Shown: positions 1-12,078, counted from the stretch's first letter. The stretch: 64,000 bases of DNA from Plumapathes pennacea (GCA_964036295.1 OZ038463.1:2604001-2668000); one strand, 5' to 3'. The notes: generated by a model from the sequence alone, not told the origin. A program made the numbers and translations.

Positions 1-2
1 CA

Positions 3-3000
3 GGTCCAAGACCCAGTCTTACATCTTCAAACAGAGACCTCGACATTTCCGAGGTGGGGCAAACAAATGCACAAAACCTGTTAATATTATCTGATGCAGG
101 TACATCTGGTCAATCCTGGGAAAGTTCTTCAGACGCACTGGAGAGCAGTACTGAAGGTTTGGAAGCAGAGAGCTTCTCTTCTAGACAGCGAAGTCTGGGA
201 GAGCTCAAGATAAAAGGCACTTCACATGAGCCCTTTGGATCCAAAGCAATGAGACAATCAAACCCAGATATAAAGGGGGAGATACCTGAAGGTCCAGTGT
301 ACATGAACTCAATTGTGAAACCCAGTACTAAGCCATACAAAGTTGTTGACGTCAGCACAGGGATGTTGGTAACGGATGACCAAAGCCAAACACCCCCGCT
401 CCCCCGTAAGGCAAAGGACCTTGTACTGGATAGTGTGTCGCATGAGTACATGGAGCCTACCGAAGGCCCATGTGATGCAGGGGCTGACAGCAGCAAGGAG
501 CCAGCGGGCAGACCCTACAGTGCCGTTAATCCATCAAATGGTCATACAGTAACTAGTAGCTTATCAGAGCCAACTGATTTGATGAGGCACACTATGCCTA
601 CCCCCAGACCACGCTCCCAGATTTCTTCCCAAAGCGGCACTTTGCCCAGAGCGGTACCATTGCCTTCCAAAGTATTTAGGGAAGAGAAGAATCACACAGA
701 GGATGGAAAAGACATCACACAAACAGGTAAAGAAAAAGACATTTGATTGTATACTGTTGAGTTTCATTAGGTAACACATTGACACTGCTTAGACCAAAAC
801 ACCCAATAAACACCTTACAATATATGGTCAAAACACAAAAAGTCACCAACATTATATTTTAGTAGTTTGTGCCCCACCCATACACTACACTGTAAAGACA
901 AAAAAGTGTCCAGAGTTTAAACAGCAAGCTTGTAGAAATAATTCTAAAATGTCAACACAACCTTTTTTTAAAACAATGCAAAGGCTTTGCTTATCTTACA
1001 AGACTTTTATAAAGTAAAATTGCAGTGAACAAATGAAAATGAATTTTAACCAAAATATTTGATATTTAGATTAAGGCAATATTGCATTGTCAACATCTAT
1101 TCCTTTTATAGAAATATTTCCTGTCAAAATCATATTTGACTTAATCTAATTTCTAGTATTTTTCAAGGCTATTCTATGGTTTAAATTATTAATTATCAAA
1201 GTATGTCATATGACAAATCTTGGATAAAAGGCTTATTAAATATTCATCAGGATTTTAGTTTATCTGCCTGGCAGCTGTTTAGGGTGGATTAATCACTCTG
1301 CATTTTAATGAAAATTGAATTTGTGCTTTTGATAGTTTCCAATGATGTCTTTGCAGTACAGAAACATTATTTAAACTTTGTCTATTAACTGTTGATTTAT
1401 AATACTACTGGTTTGTCATTTGTGTGTACTCACACTTCAGGGTTTCTTTGTATGGAACTGTTTCTTTTTTAGTATTCTTGTAACAGTACACACATATTCA
1501 TTCATTTCAGTTTTTGATCAACTTTGTGGTTTTGTGTCACAAGCCAACATGTCATGACATTTTGTAATATAATAATTACCATATTATAAATTATTAATTG
1601 AGCACTTTTCATAATAATATTGTTATTATTTATAATGATATTGTTATTAGTTATTTGGAGAAAACTATGACTGTACATAATATGGAACCATTACACAACT
1701 CAAGAAGAAAAATGGTCCAAAAATGCAGGAACATCCACTTGAGAGACCTTATTTTCAAAATTTTCTGTCTAGCATCTCTTCTCATCTACTGTAGCCCATT
1801 TAGTAATGCCACTGTCGTGACGCACCCCCTCCAATAATCTAGATCCACCCCTGGGGCTCACCATTCCTTATCAGATTTGAGTGGGAGCTCTCCTTTCAGT
1901 GTTTGAGTGGCAGAAAGTAAATACATTATTTATTTTGACATTACAGTTTGTTGCCAGACATTTCCTTTGCCTTAGTTAGGTTTGAGATTTAGCAGTAAAA
2001 TATTTAGTGGTTGATATTTACTATTTAGTTAACAATTATTCGCCGAAGTGGAAGTGAATAGCAGTGGATATTTACCGAGCCGTTTTGGCGAGGTAAATAT
2101 CCACCGCTATTCACCGACACTGAGGCGAATAATTGTTTTAGTATATACCACAAAAGTTTAATAGCCAACTCCCAAATAGCTATTTTATTTCTGACAAAAG
2201 TGGGCAAAAACTGGGTTCACGCGCCATTATGTTTCACCGGAAGCCGCCGGGAGGTGAATAGTACTTGATATTCCGAGATTGAGGAGCCAATCAGAGCGCG
2301 CGAAAAGCACTATTCACTTGTGTGGTATATACTAATAGTTGATATTTATTGGCTTGGTGTGCACTGTTAGTAGTTGATATTTAGTGCATCGATATGTAGC
2401 TACTTACATTTGGGTGTACCATACCATGTGCATGGCTAGTGGCTAATCAACATATTTTACATATTCTTTTCTTTTTTTCAAACATGGAAGTGTGCACTAC
2501 AAGTTGCAGTGTCTCAACACCGACAGCCTCTACCCATGAAACCTCAACACCTACCCAAGCAACACATCCCCCACACCTCCCCTCTCAGTTGGCTTCAGAT
2601 AACACCACCATAAGTGCCTCCCAGAATGCATCAGGGTCCTCAGCGGATGCTTCAAACATGGTTTCCAGGCCTAAGAGGTCCGCACCAACACGTCCAAGTA
2701 AGAAATGCTTCTTATGTGTTATGACATTTCAGTACTGTCTCTCCCCCCATGAGGTTTCTGTTATATATTTAGTCCACCTTGATGACTACTGTAGCCAATG
2801 AGAATGCAGTCAGGTCAGGGTAGATTCATACAGGCCAAAATAATGTTGAAACATTTGGAAGAAATGTGGGAGATTAAGATGCAAAACCAAGTTAAAAGGG
2901 TACTGATGTATTTTTTAGCTCTTGACTCGGGGCAGTGATGCAGAAATTTGCTTAAACATGACTTGTTCATTGAGTGGCCCAGCGTGCTCAATTGTGCAAC

Positions 3001-6000
3001 CTTACTTTGTGAGGAGCAACAAAAAGTGCATCAGAATAAGCAATGGTAAAAAAGTGTAATTATATCACATACATATAACGATGTAGCTTGGGAAAACTGT
3101 GGTTTAATCAGTAATTCTGATAGGGCTTGAGAAATGCAGAGCGAAGCTGAGAAGCATAGTTTGTTTCTTGTGGTTTAAGCAAATGACAACTTCAGATGAT
3201 TGTTCACACTTTCTCTTCCATAAATCACAAATCAGTTTGAAAGAAAATAACCCCTAATAATGGTTAAATTTGTTCTTTATATTCTTGATTTTTGTGGACA
3301 TTAATTGGAGGTACGATATCTTTCTTCCATAGATTACAGTCCTCCCGTGATATCTTCTCACAGAGAGTCAGTGGTATCCATTTCCTCCGCCACATCCCCA
3401 CCATTGTCAAATCAAACCCAAGCAACACAACAAGTTGATCCTACTGCAACAAAGTCTTCATCACCAAAATCAGCCATTAAAAAAGCCTTTACATCAATGA
3501 AAAGGATTGGCTCCAAGAAAAGGAGTAAGCGGCGTACCCTTGAGATCAGTGGGCCGATTCTTGTTAATGAGGAAATCCCAAGTTTTGTGGCTCAGCAGGA
3601 AGTTGTAAGGCAGAGAGCATTATCAGAAGGAAATGTGCTACAGGTAGTCCGGCAGAAGAGTGAACAAGCTGATCCTGAGCCACAACCACCGCCAAATATG
3701 GGCACACATTTGGAGAAGACCATGTCACCCCCATTGCCAGCTAGAAGGCGTCAGGGTTACGAGAACTACCCTTTCTCCCAAACTGGAGATACAATAGAAA
3801 GACCACAGAAACCTCCACGGAAGGCAAGAACTGCGAATCCTCTGAGAGACACATCCGTTCATTCCACTGCATCAAAAACGAATCAGATAGAAGAACCAGC
3901 ATATTTGCAACCCTGTGAGGATGCGCTGACATTCAAAGTTGAGGCTGCTCTTGCAAATTTGAACGATGCAGCAATTCTTGCTGAGGCCTTGTCAAGAGTC
4001 GAACAGGAGAAGCTGGGACCATTGCCAGCAGTCCCAAAGTCACGACATGTTCGTTTTCAAATTGCGTCACCTGATGTTTCCCATTTGCCAGCCAGTGCTG
4101 GAAGTAAGCCTGCTTTGCCAAATAGACCAGTATCAGCTGTTTTACCAACTTCTGTGGAAAGAGCCTCCAGAAGTTCCAGTTCCAGTGATGATCCCCCTGA
4201 GCTCCCATCCAGACCTCCGAATAGCAAAGCATCAAAGAAACAGTCAAATTACTTTGGGCGCTCCCAAAGTGTCAAGGAGGTGCGAAATTCAGACAGTTAT
4301 GCAGTCAAAGTTGCCAGGAGTCAAAGTTTGTCTACCCATGCAGATGTTCTTGAACGTCGGTACAACAAGATTCTGAAGTTACAAATGCAGACTTTGGAAG
4401 AAGTTGTGGAGTCACGCAAAGCATCCCTACTACCTGCAAGTGGACTGAACCTGAGTGACACTCAGTGGACAGACTATGAAGTGTGTAGTTCAGCTCTAAC
4501 TTTTGAACTTCCAGGGACAGTGTTTCTGCCAGTGAAGTGTTTTCAGATACCTGAAGGGCACAAACTACTTGCTAAGGTTTGTAGAATTCCTTAGAAATGA
4601 TTGTTATACCAAGTGCAAAAATTAGTCCACCGTGCATGCATTACCGTTTGGTAACAGAATTTAGATATTTCTACCGAAAGTATCCTGTCTTTGCCGTTTA
4701 CGGGTTTGTTAGCGATCACTATTTAAGAAATATAAAACACGCGGCGTGTTTACATAGCCTGATGCAAACACGAGAGGGAGTTTGGGAGAACTCGAAAGTT
4801 TGTGTGAACCTAAAGACTTTTGAGTTCTCCCAAACTCACTCAAGTGTTTGCATCAGGCTATGTAAACACGGCAAGCCTTTTATTTTTTTTTTTATAAAAA
4901 AAAAACGACAGCAATACTACTGCAAAAACGACCGTTAAAAACCATTAAACATACTGTACGTGTAGGTGAGAACAAAAATCGGATTCTAAGCTTTTTATCT
5001 TTTTTAAACACGAAGGTTTTCCATCAAATCAAATATAACAAGACCAGAAAAAAGTAATGTCTTTGTCGCTTGAGAAAACAGCAGAGAGAAACTAAGTGAG
5101 AAAATAGAAGTTTAATTGATAACTGTCTGGATTGACAGGATTACAGTAATGTACAGGGTTATTTTTTGTTTGTTTGTTTTATTTGTTTAATGTTGTTGTT
5201 TTTGTTGTTGTTGTTGTTAGGTTCACACACAGAAAGTTCTTTCAGGAGAGAGGCAAATCAACCAGAAGCAGGTTTCTCTAAAGAATGATCTACATTTCTG
5301 TGAGTCGCTGCCTTATCACATAAACACTGCAAGGGTGCTGACACATTTCAACAGCAACACAGCTGGGGACATGATCAAGCAACAGGGCTGTAGTGCTTGT
5401 GAAGCAACCATTGCCATCACGGACCAGTTTCCTGTAGAGACATTGGCCAGATTTGTTGAACGAACTGCCGATGAGCATGAGTCCTCGCCGGAGAGATACG
5501 AAAGGAAAGTCTGCTTCCTCTTGCTTCAGATTCTCAGTGGATTAACACATCTTGCTCGAGAAGGAGTTCTTCATTGTGATCTGAAGCTTGAGAACCTTCT
5601 CTTGCTTGAGCAGGAGCATCTTGTCATCTCCAACTTTGCAAGCGCATGCCGAGAATCTAACATTTGTAGTGACAGCGATTTGGGCAGAAGGATAAACTAC
5701 CGTACTCCAGAACTGGTGGTACCAGCAAAGAATGGTGCTCCCTTGGATTATAAAAAGTGTGATTGCTTCGCTGTTGGTTGCATGATCTACAAACTGTTAC
5801 ACAGGAAAAACCCCTTTGCTGCTAATGTCGCGTTAGTTCGGCAGGATTACTGCACTGCTGACCTCCCCTCCATGTGTAAGAAGTCACGCTATTCCCAAGG
5901 GCTGGGCGTTGTAGCATGCCACTTGCTACATAGAGACCCAGATACACGGATGCCTGCCGTAGAGAGCCTTCAGTTGCTGCAAGTGTTGCTATGGGGACCT

Positions 6001-6210
6001 GACGTTTTGGATGGGGAGAGTCTGGAAAGTGCGGCTGGTGATTGGCTGGAAACGGAGCGTGCTCACATGGTAGCAAAAATTGCACGAAGCCAAGTCCAGT
6101 GTGATCCAAGCACCAAGGGATACTTGGAGACATTTCTGAAGTGCCAGTTTTTGTTTGATTCAACTGAAGAGTCCGTTGTCAAATGCTACACACTTCTGCA
6201 AAATGTGTGA
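3..6210 (+). CDS. PEAK1/PRAG1-type pseudokinase scaffold, 5' partial
   Basis: Four coding exons join in phase: 3-726, 2491-2697, 3333-4576 and 5221-6210, giving 1054 residues to the stop. The reading frame is open to the first bases, so the N-terminus lies outside the window. The first three exons encode a disordered, Ser/Pro-rich region with SH2/SH3-type docking motifs: VYMN (a GRB2-like YxN site), HEYMEP, PPLPRK, PPLPARR and RPQKPPRK. The last exon encodes the kinase-like C-lobe. The catalytic loop reads HCDLKLEN (Arg of HRD replaced by Cys), the DFG site reads NFA, then RTPELV stands for the APE motif, and the helical tail begins LLWGPDVLDG. That tail and the lost DFG Asp match the PEAK/PRAG family of dimerising pseudokinase scaffolds that act downstream of tyrosine kinases at the cytoskeleton (family knowledge). 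I cannot say which vertebrate paralogue it is closest to. Confidence 0.88.
727..2490 (+). other. First visible intron of the PEAK-type gene
   Basis: This stretch runs from donor GTAAAG after base 726 to the acceptor ending at 2490. It is AT-rich with no conserved coding potential. It contains one copy of an interspersed element at 2029-2338, described separately. I see nothing else in it. Confidence 0.7.
2029..2338 (+). repeat. Interspersed element A, copy 1
   Basis: About 310 bp beginning GTTAACAATTATTCGCC and ending in TGTGGTATATACTAATAG. It contains an internal inverted repeat (GTAAATATCCACCGC region against GTGGATATTTACCG). The same sequence occurs in reverse orientation at 14389-14664 inside SMAD4, so it is an interspersed repeat rather than unique DNA. 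No coding capacity is visible. Confidence 0.8.
4745..4870. repeat. Near-perfect hairpin in a PEAK-gene intron
   Basis: The left arm GTTTACATAGCCTGATGCAA is matched by its reverse complement at the right end, and the inner parts also pair (GAGTTTGGGAGAACTC against GAGTTCTCCCAAACTC). The whole 126 bp folds on itself around a short loop near 4807. It is probably a small foldback element. Confidence 0.75.
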
Positions 6211-6285
6211 GCAGTAATTCAAGTCAGCTGCCGCATTAACAGTTTAGGCTCAGTTTAATCATGTCTGTGACATGCGTACTATTAC

Positions 6286-6579
6286 CGTGTGGCATGAAAT
6301 TTTTGCGGGAGTTTAACTTCGCGGGTTGCCGATTTTTAGCGATTTTTTACAAATTTTCACGAATTCGGATTTCAGACTTCACTGCTGGAACAAATTTTCG
6401 TGGATCTCGGGCAAGTTCTTGTCGAAGAAGGTCGAAATATTTAATTGAAATTCAGTAGTAAAACTTAATAGAGTAAATTTTTGCAGGAGTCTATTTCTAC
6501 GGGATGTAATTTTCGCTGAGCGTTGGAAAATCCGCGAAATTCACGAAAATTAGATCCCGCGAAACTTTCATGCCACGCG
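6286..6579. mobile_element. MITE-like inverted-repeat element
   Basis: The left end GTGTGGCATGAAATTTTTGC is mirrored at the right end by GCGAAACTTTCATGCCACGC. The inside is non-coding. It lies just after the PEAK-type stop codon, so it may be transcribed as part of the 3' UTR. The transposon superfamily is not determined. Confidence 0.65.
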
Positions 6580-6645
6580 CTAGACTGCGAATGCAGCTGC
6601 TTCTCATCGTGGCGTTCTGGTGAGAAGCGGCTGTATCCGCAGGCT

Positions 6646-6855
6646 CAACCCTTTCACTCCCAAGCTCAAAATGCAGATTCTCCCAACCTTTTAAGAGTAA
6701 AATGTATGAGTAATGTAGTGAGAATTGATAGTTTAATCAGCTTTCATCTTAGCAAGGTATCAAAAGCCAAGTTCTCCCTGCTGTATCATATATGTTTCTG
6801 GTGAAAAACTGAAGGAGAAAATCAAAGTTTATCACTCTTGGGAGTGAAAGGGTTA
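6646..6855. mobile_element. piggyBac-like MITE, copy 1
   Basis: About 210 bp with terminal inverted repeats AACCCTTTCACTCCC and GGGAGTGAAAGGGTTAA. Related copies occur at 13146-13353 (reverse), 44077-44285 and 48893-49090. Ends beginning CCCTTT flanked by TTAA fit a non-autonomous piggyBac element (family knowledge: piggyBac duplicates TTAA). No transposase is encoded. Confidence 0.75.
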
Positions 6856-7315
6856 AATATAATATTTTATGGTACATTCCCTCAGGCTTTGTGCAGTAGG
6901 ACGATATGTACTGGAGCCTCATGAACAGGTTGTGTTTAATATACAGCAGGGACAGTTGTTGAAAGCACAATCATGCTAATGCTGGGTTAGGTTGAAATTT
7001 TGTGCTCATTTGTGCCGGAAGCTTTCGCTCGCAAAACAACTGTTCTTATTAATGTTTTGAGCTGGAACAAAACTGTGCAATTTGTTGGCCAAAAGCACAA
7101 AAGAAATAAATTACTTAATCCAGGGCTAGTATAGCTTAATCAAGCATTGAACAATCAGGCCCGGATTAGAATCTATTTATGGTGCACTGCATAGTGTATC
7201 CACAGAACTTACCAGGCAAGAAAAAATGTTGCCATACAAAGAGTTAACACTATTGCCTTTAGATAAATTAAAAGACAGTAGAATGTGCTAGAGTTTGCTC
7301 AGTTTCTGTTTTTTA

Positions 7316-7548
7316 AAACTACGACCACACTAGTCTGGAATTTTTTGAAAATGCTTTTTTTATTTCCGTTCTGGCCTTCCATCCACACCATAGCGGCATG
7401 TTCGGTCACGAAAACGAAAACGCCCTCCAGAATGGAACATTTTGAAAACGCAATTTTTTAGTCGCGTTCTTTTTCGACTTATTTTTGCGTTTTAGTGTGG
7501 ACGACCAAAAACGAATCCAATTGCGATTAGTGTGGACGCAAAAATTAA
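7316..7548. mobile_element. MITE-like element with TAGTGTGGACG ends
   Basis: The left side has CCACACTAGTCTGGA and the right side has AGTGTGGACGACC and TTAGTGTGGACGC, with GAAAACG-rich sequence between. A related design (GTTTTCATTTGAAAACG and TTAGTGTGGACGG) occurs at 39995-40140. Non-coding, and the exact borders are uncertain. Confidence 0.55.
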
Positions 7549-8527
7549 AAGTTGTGGAGATGGCCTAAAGTAATCTGCATTTTTCTTTTTTGTGAGTAAC
7601 CGAAATATGCAAAGTATGCAAGTGGGGTCTTTTGGGAAGACTGGTGCTGAATGCAAATTGAGACGCGAGTTCTACGCTCGATTGATCTTTTTGTGTGGGA
7701 AACCGCCTGATCTTGAGCGGCTGCTTGTGTAAAGGTGTGCCTCAAAACCGTGACAACAGCGAAGCTAGGAATTGATCAAAGAGAGCAAGTCACCAGGAAA
7801 CTACAGCGGATTGCAGCGAACCAAGGTACAGCACGTACACGGAAGTGAACTGTCACGAATTATCTGTTCGAGTATTCATGTTGCGTTGCGACCATTTGGG
7901 TTTAGTGAGCGGCACAGTTCTAAAGCACTAAATTCCGACGTATTCACTTTATCGATGCTCAACATGACTGGAACTTTATTGTGTTAAGTAATATTGGCAC
8001 TTTGCCACCAGCCGTTCCCGTTCATGTCGCAGCCGTGTGTCAGCTTCATATGCTCTACGGCTTGATGATATTACCAATTGATTTGTTGTTTCTGTCGCAG
8101 CCGTGTTGTCTTCCAAACGCTCTGCGGATTGATGTCAATTCATTTGGTGCTTTCGAGGAATTCGGCGTACGGGTTGTCAGTGGTACAACGGTTGACAACC
8201 TTCTTCAAAACATGAATATTCAAGAGATTTGAAAAATTGCGTAAATTGGAATGTTATATTTGACTGCATGTTTGGCGAGTTCTGAGTTATAAATTATTTC
8301 TGCGCGTTCTCGTCAGATTTTTACCACACACAGTGGATTCTTGTGATTGTCGTGACCCTTCTGGTATTTGACCTGCTCAGGTCCCCCTTCCCTACTTCTG
8401 AGTTTTCCACTTTTTTTTTACATGGGTTTAAGCTCAGCTATCTATCTTTCGTGTTATTCATTTCGGCTTCTTTTCTCTCCTTATTATCGATGAATTTCTT
8501 GTTCTTGATCATTGACCTGCAGCCAAC

Positions 8528-10474
8528 ATGCAGGAGCAGAATAAAGGAGTCAGCAGTATGCAGATGCATGATGACTTTGAGTATGAGGTGAGCCGAGTGC
8601 CAATCTGAAGTCTGTCTGAGTTTCTGAGAAATAGCTTAGAGATAGCGGGGTTCTACCAAGGTATAAAATTCCCATCAAGTCCATTTTCAAGGGAACTCGG
8701 ACGAATCTTCGAGATATAAGGGGGTTTCTGCTGGCTGAAAAAAAGATGTCATTTTGACTCAAATATTTGGCAATAGCGGACTTGGGCTCTAAACGGGAGA
8801 TTGGCGTACTAGCGGGAGGCGAGGCGCGTATGCGGGCCTATTTGTAGCGCAATTTGGCATTCGGCCTGGGCTGTTTTTGCCTTGCCTGAAATTCCTTTTG
8901 TTTTCTGATTTTGTTTTTGCCTTGCAGGAAGCTCGCAAAGTCCTTTTGTTTTCTGATTTTGGCCGGTCATGCCTGGTGTTCCTGTCGCTGTTGACATTAT
9001 TTCCAGTTGGAATCGTTTCTCTCGTATTTTGGATACTGGTGAGTTTTTCTTTATGCAACTGGGAACAAAAGGCCGGGATGGCCATAGCCCAAACTGCAGC
9101 CTCAGAAATTGGTACCAGGCATTACTCACTTTTGTCAACTCATGTTTTGAATTTTCTTCCTGTGCACTCAGAGAATATATTTAGGATACTTTCAGATATT
9201 TCTATTTCACATTATTTGTATGAGATTCATGTGAACAGATCCGGCGGTTCCCGCGCGGAAGCTCAGTTCTTGTGTCAATCTAAAGTGTTTGTCGCTGTGT
9301 AAATCAAGTTGCATTCTGTAAAACTACAGTGGAACTCCGCCTTACGGCCACCTGATTGTTACGGCCACTCTTTTAATTTCCCGCCTTACGGTCATCTGAT
9401 TGTTACGACCACTCTTTAATTTCCCGCCTTACGGTCACCTGATTGTTACGACCACTCTTTAATTTCCCGCCTTACGGTCACCTGATTGTTACGACCACTC
9501 TTTAATTTCCCGCCTTACGGTCACCTGATTGTTACGACCACTCTTTAATTTCCCGCCTTACGGCCACCTGATTGTTACGACCACTCTTTTAATTTCCCGC
9601 CTTACGGTCACCTGATTGTTACGACCACTCTTTAATTTCCCGCCTTACGGCCACCTGATTGTTACGACCACTCTTTTAATTTCCCGCCTTACGGCCACCT
9701 GGTTGTTACGACCACTCTTTTTAATTTCCCGCCTTGCGGCCACCTGATTGTTACGGCCACTCTTTTTAATTTCCCGCCTTGCGGCCACCTGATTGTTACG
9801 ACCACTCTTTTAATTTCCCGCCTTACGGCCACCTGGTTGTTACGACCACTCTTTTAATTTCCCGCCTTACGGCCACCTGGTTGTTACGACCACTCTTTTT
9901 AATTTCCCGTCTTTCGGCCACCTGATCGTTACGACCACTCTTTTTAATTTCCCGCCTTGCGGCCACCTGATTGTTACGACCATTCTTTTTAATTTCCCGC
10001 CTTTCGGCCACGTCATTGTTACTAACACTCTTTTTTCCCCGACCGAACGCCCAGCAATCAGTTTCTTGTCAGAAAACCCCGTTTTCTTTTTTTTTTTTTT
10101 TAAACCAAACGGACTTTTTCCTTTAAGTAACTTCTCACCCCGTGAGTACCACTCAAACGAACGAACAATAAGGATTATTTGTAGCAGTTTGTTCCTGTTT
10201 TTAAAACTTTAAATACGTTAATACCAGCAGAGTTTTACTTTCTAAAACATATGCAATCATTGCTTGATACATTACGCTAGTCCTCAAAATCCAGCTTATC
10301 TCTTTAATTCTCCAGGCTTTAAACTCCAAAAAGCGAGGAAAGAAAACCAATGCAGCCAGGCACTTTCATGATGCAGAGACCATGGCCCTGACGTCAATTT
10401 GCTTTGGTGTCCTGGCAGTGCTCACACTGCTCATGTGTATTCCACAGCTGAAGAGAATGGCGGCTGGCGAGTAG
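8528..10474 (+). CDS. CD225/dispanin family two-helix membrane protein
   Basis: Three exons, 8528-8587, 8928-9038 and 10316-10474, join at phase-0 GT-AG sites to a complete 109-residue protein. Its ATG sits in a good context (AACATG). A short polar N-terminus precedes a first hydrophobic segment at about residues 34-57, containing the family motif PVGIVSLVF. A basic linker (NSKKRGKK) and the helix ARHFHDAETMA follow, then a second membrane segment at about residues 80-99. The pattern PxGIVxLVF, NS, A-R, then a second helix is that of CD225/dispanin proteins, which include the IFITM and PRRT families (family knowledge). These act at membranes, many of them on membrane fusion or vesicle traffic. 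Its function here is unknown. The second intron holds a large minisatellite. Confidence 0.82.
9328..10030. repeat. 43-45 bp minisatellite, about 16 copies
   Basis: A tandem array inside intron 2 of the CD225 gene. The unit contains CGCCTTACGGCCACCTGATT then GTTACGACCACTCTTTAATT and TCC. Period is 43 bp in the early copies and 44-45 bp where the T run is longer. Later copies are more degenerate (CTTTCGG, CTTGCGG). The array opens with ACAGTGGAACTCCGCCTTAC, which resembles the terminus of pogo/Tigger-type DNA transposons. Confidence 0.92.
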
Positions 10475-12060
10475 CAGAACCCGGATGTGGCCAATAGCAG
10501 GACTCAGATGTTGTTTTTACCTAATCACCTGTAAATGCAATCGATTTAAAGCTTTAGCCCTGTTTAGTAATCTGACTGGGCATCACACTAAAAATATTTG
10601 ACGTTGTTTTTGTTATGTAGAGGTCAGTTTAAGTCACCCCCATAGCGGCCGGTTTATTTGCAGTTTTTTACAATACAGAATACTAGTGTATCTCTATATC
10701 TTTATTATTAAACAGTGATTGCTGCGCATGGTTTGAAAGTGGCGCGTGAAACTAAGGCCATGTCACACGAGGCAATTTTCCCTGCAACTTGTCTCGCAAC
10801 GTTGACGACAGCACTGCGAGACAAGTTGCAAAGTACATGTCACACGAGGCAATTTTCTGACGGCAGCGTTGCAAGACAAGTTGCAAAGTACATGTCACAC
10901 ACTGCAACAAGACCACGCACTCGTTGCCAAGAGTAGGACTGTTGAACTTTTTCTGCAATTTGTCTCGCAATTCTTTGTTGCGTTGCAAGTTACAGAGGGG
11001 TGTCGCACGTGTAGCCCAGTGTGCCCCAGTCAGTTTGAATGTCGATCGGCAATGAAAGAACCAGTGAGTGATTGATCAATCCCGCAGAACTCAGTTTCTA
11101 ATGATAAAGATAGCGATTTTTTAGCAGAGTGAGTTCTGGCAAGAGCTCTCTTGGTTCTGGATACTTGACGCCCTGATAGACTAACGGTAAAGCTGAATAT
11201 TGGCAAGAGCGCTAAACGAGTGCCGGCCTGCAGTGAAGTGTTTAGTTTGCTTTCAAACCAAGTTACTGACTCATCTCCGAGGTTAGAATCGGGGAGATTG
11301 GGTACGAGTCATTCTCCTCGCGTGACGCTCGCTCTTTCCAGACCGCGCGCGTTCTAATTGCGTTTGCTTGGTTATCCTAGCGCAAAGAAGGGACTGTTTT
11401 GCAGTCTAAAGATGTCCTCTGTAAATAGTTGTTTGTGTTGTGTCAGTGTGGCCCAAAAGTGAAACAGAAAGGAGAGTGCAGGTTCGTAAACAGACAGCTC
11501 AAGATCACATCCTTACAAAAATTTTGACATCTCAGCTAAAGATTGGAATATAAATGTTTAATTTGTACAATTCATGGGTTTCATTCTAGCCTAGCACAAT
11601 GTGTTCTCTTATACCATTACTAATATCAGATACATTTAAAATTTGATAAAACTTGAGATAGATGCTTGCAAGCCCAACTTCTCCCACCCCCTTTCCCCTT
11701 TCCCCACCCCCTCAAGGCTGGTGTTTTTATCTGTTGCCTTCAACACTTTGCCATTGACAAAGAGTAATACATACTCACATGCATAAAATCATTTAAAGTT
11801 ACAGGCATTCTCATTGAAAACTATTCTCACTACAAGGCAAGGATGTTGCGAGCAAAAAGTTGCTTCTACAATATCAGAATCTGCAATGTTTCCACTACAT
11901 CTCATTGATCGTCTCGACATCTTAAAATGAAGAGGCAAAGAACACATCTGTACAGAACAAAATGTCCTGTCTGCAGCTATGCATCGTGGGGTTGCTATGC
12001 ATCATGGGGTCGTTTTTCATCATAGAGTCACTATGCATCATGGGGTTTTGCTGTCTGTAG
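10475..12060. other. Intergenic DNA between convergent CD225 and SMAD4 genes
   Basis: Holds the 3' flank of the CD225 gene, an inverted-repeat element at 10757-11012, and the presumed SMAD4 3' UTR next to 12060, with a short repeat at 11975-12078. No further gene is visible. Confidence 0.6.
10757..11012. mobile_element. MITE-like element with CATGTCACACGAGGCAA motifs
   Basis: The motif CATGTCACACGAGGCAATTTT occurs twice with a third partial copy, alternating with CAACTTGTCTCGCAA in both orientations. The right side ends in TTGCAAGTTACAGAGG and GTGTCGCACG. It is self-complementary and non-coding. Borders are approximate. Confidence 0.55.
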
Positions 12061-12078
12061 CTATGTATCATGGGGTCG
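11975..12078. repeat. Short repeat spanning the SMAD4 stop codon
   Basis: The motif ATGCATCATGGGGT (with variants ATGCATCGTGGGGT, TTCATCATAGAGTC and ATGTATCATGGGGT) recurs about five times. The last copy overlaps the final codons and stop of SMAD4 on the minus strand, so a coding terminus has been multiplied into the 3' UTR. Confidence 0.7.

Larger units (their letters stand above)
6211..8527. other. Intergenic DNA between PEAK-type gene and CD225 gene
   Basis: No exon of a recognisable gene is visible. The 3' UTR of the upstream gene probably lies at its start; an AATAAA occurs at 7105-7110 but I cannot prove its use. Three short inverted-repeat elements lie here at 6286-6579, 6646-6855 and 7316-7548. 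Confidence 0.6.

Noticed and set aside
9823-10011. Minus-strand open frame with repeated REIKKSGRNDQVA
   Set aside because: It is simply the translation of the 43-45 bp minisatellite; no start context or homology.
9328-10030. Regular repeats resembling a CRISPR array
   Set aside because: Units are contiguous with no unique spacers, there are no cas genes, and the setting is an animal intron. It is a minisatellite.
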